Source: Ceratothoa steindachneri (Eukaryota; Arthropoda; Malacostraca; Isopoda; Cymothoidae). From it: a stretch of DNA of 64,000 nucleotides. Within the stretch, counting starts at the first letter, position 1. Each line of letters starts with the position of its first letter. Under the pieces are notes generated by a model. That model was not told the origin of the DNA. It ran no database searches and was given only the letters and a program-made list of their open reading frames with translations. The stretch is taken from assembly GCA_963969495.1 (NCBI GenBank), contig OZ018321.1:106275357-106339356 (forward strand). The letters run 5' to 3'. Shown here piece after piece: positions 60,995-64,000 of the stretch. The position numbers were made by a program, and so were the translations under genes.

Positions 60995-61035
60995 GGTACC
61001 CTAGGAGACCTTACGGTCCATTCAAAGAGGGTACC
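60995..61035 (-). promoter_or_regulatory. 3' hairpin of E18, GUAA loop
   Basis: 8-bp outer stem and GNRA loop, same as E8. Confidence 0.7.
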
Positions 61036-61068
61036 TTTGGACTAGCAATCGAGCGGGCACATGGCTGC

Positions 61069-62779
<1,711 letters not shown>

Positions 62780-62801
62780 ACAAGGAGTTACAAGGAACGA
62801 A

Positions 62802-62842
62802 GGTACCCTAGGAGACCTTACGGTCCATTCAAAGAGGGTACC
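62802..62842 (-). promoter_or_regulatory. 3' hairpin of E19, GUAA loop
   Basis: 8-bp outer stem and GNRA loop, same as E8. Confidence 0.7.
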
Positions 62843-62875
62843 TTGGGACTAGCAATCGAGCGGGCACATGGCTGC

Positions 62876-64000
62876 TCAATTGTTTTGCGTCCCTAAACGG
62901 CCACTTTTCAAGACTTTGTCTAGTATTGACTTGAACTGGTCAACAGATTCACTGTTGACAACTTCCACTGGAAGTGCGTTCCACTTACCGCAGATACTGT
63001 AGGTGAAAAAGTTTCCACACAGATTGCGGTTGTAACGCTTCAGTTCAAGTTTGAAGCCGTGATTGCGCGTTCTGTTCTCACTCAGTGTGAAAATATCCCG
63101 GTAGTCAACATTGTCGAACCCTCGAAGTATTTTGAAAACTTCAATGAGCTGACCACGCAGTCTACGGGTTTCCAACGAGAACAGATCTAACTCCCTTAGT
63201 CTATCCTCATAACTTTATGTCGGATAGAGGGAATCAGCTTGGTTGCCCTGGCTTGTACGCGTTCCAATCTCGCGATGTCCTTTCGCAATGAAGGACTCCA
63301 AAATTGTACGGCATACTCCAGGTGCGGTCGGACAAGTGAGTTGTACAGGCACAGTACAATCTCCTGGTTCCGATAACCAAACTGACGCTTAATATAGCCT
63401 AGCATCCTTTGGGCCTTTTTCTCCGCCTTAATGCACTGTTTCGAGAACTTGAGGTCACTAGTGATTGTTACACCCAAGTCCTTCTCAGTGTCACTCGATT
63501 CAAGAGCAGTGCCCTTAAGGATATACTGAGATTGGGGGTTTCTGTGGCCGATATGCATCACTTTGCATTTCCCCACGTTAAAAGGCATTTGCCACGTGTC
63601 CGACCACTCCCCAATCTTCCCAAGATCTTCCTGCAGGCGGGCAGTATTTCCATCCTTTGCAACGTTCATACCAAGCTTGGTATCATCGGCAAATTTGGAA
63701 ATCTTGGCAACCATGTCACCGTCCATGTCGTTGACGTAGATGATGAATAGTAGTGGTCCCAGGACAGAACCTTGAGGCACCCCGCTAGTAACGGGCACCC
63801 ACTCAGAAGACTGTCCATTTACCACCACCCGTTGCCGTCTGCCACTTAGCTAGTTCTCGATCCAGCCGGCTACCTTTCCGTCTATGCCAAGCGCTCGCAC
63901 TTTCCGGAGAAGGCGGCGGTGTGGTACCTTATCAAAGGCTTTCTGAAAGTCTAGGTACACCACATCCACCGCCTTGTCCCGATCGTGCTCACTGAAAACG
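62876..64000 (-). pseudogene. E19 ORF2 (partial in window)
   Basis: RT with [19 protein letters not shown] and [15 protein letters not shown] in 63196-63828, and C-terminal part in 62876-63175 to the natural stop. A 1-nt loss near 63215 and a Trp-to-stop (TGG to TAG) near 63850 break the frame. Confidence 0.85.

Larger units (their letters stand above)
62777..64000 (-). mobile_element. E19: CR1 family A, continues past the window
   Basis: Tail, hairpin, 3' UTR and RT end. Its left neighbour is a GA tract and its 5' side is not in the window. Confidence 0.9.

Overview
The window is animal (invertebrate-like) repeat-rich DNA with no recognisable host gene. Nearly everything from about 2.5 kb to the right edge is one dense array of non-LTR retrotransposons of the CR1 clade, separated by (GA)n microsatellites. 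The clade is called from an ORF1 with a PHD-like zinc finger, coiled coil and SGNH esterase, and an ORF2 with an APE endonuclease plus a reverse transcriptase that carries FADD and YLDFQKAFD motifs. The species cannot be named. Long (GA)n, (TC)n(TA)n and hAT remnants fit many molluscs or arthropods.

Layout. 1-937: decayed hAT transposase on +, followed by AT-rich hAT-like flank and a (TC)n(TA)n tract. 1568-2447: nothing recognised. 2503-64000: nineteen CR1 copies, named E1 to E19 here. Eighteen lie on the minus strand, head to tail. One (E8) lies on + and is nested in the 5' end of E7. Three families are visible: A (most copies, about 5.0 kb full length with a 0.9 kb 5' UTR and a 0.1 kb 3' UTR), B (E1, E6, E11, probably E12; longer 3' UTR) and K (E4, divergent). 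Near-full-length copies are E1, E4, E6, E7, E9, E13, E14 and E15. Others are 5'-truncated (E2, E8, E10-E12, E18), cut by the window edge (E19), or chimeric or 3'-truncated (E3, E5, E16/E17). E2 carries a 1.26 kb insertion of unknown class with two kinds of tandem repeat.

How the parts fit together. Each preserved 3' end has a short tail repeat (TTACAAGGAG-like units), then a pyrimidine-rich tract on the element's sense strand, usually (TC)n. Just inside the tail is a conserved hairpin whose apical loop is GNRA in families A, K and E1, with compensatory stem changes between families. Between ORF1 and ORF2 there is a G GGA AAC heptamer in ORF1 frame, and in family A a 9-bp stem follows 10 nt later. 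ORF2 lies in the -1 frame and has no nearby ATG in family A. The arrangement looks like a programmed -1 frameshift that makes an ORF1-ORF2 fusion. The best-preserved reading frames are ORF1 of E9 (407 codons, intact), ORF2 of E13 (787 open codons) and the RT end of E18 (478 codons). No copy in the window is fully intact.
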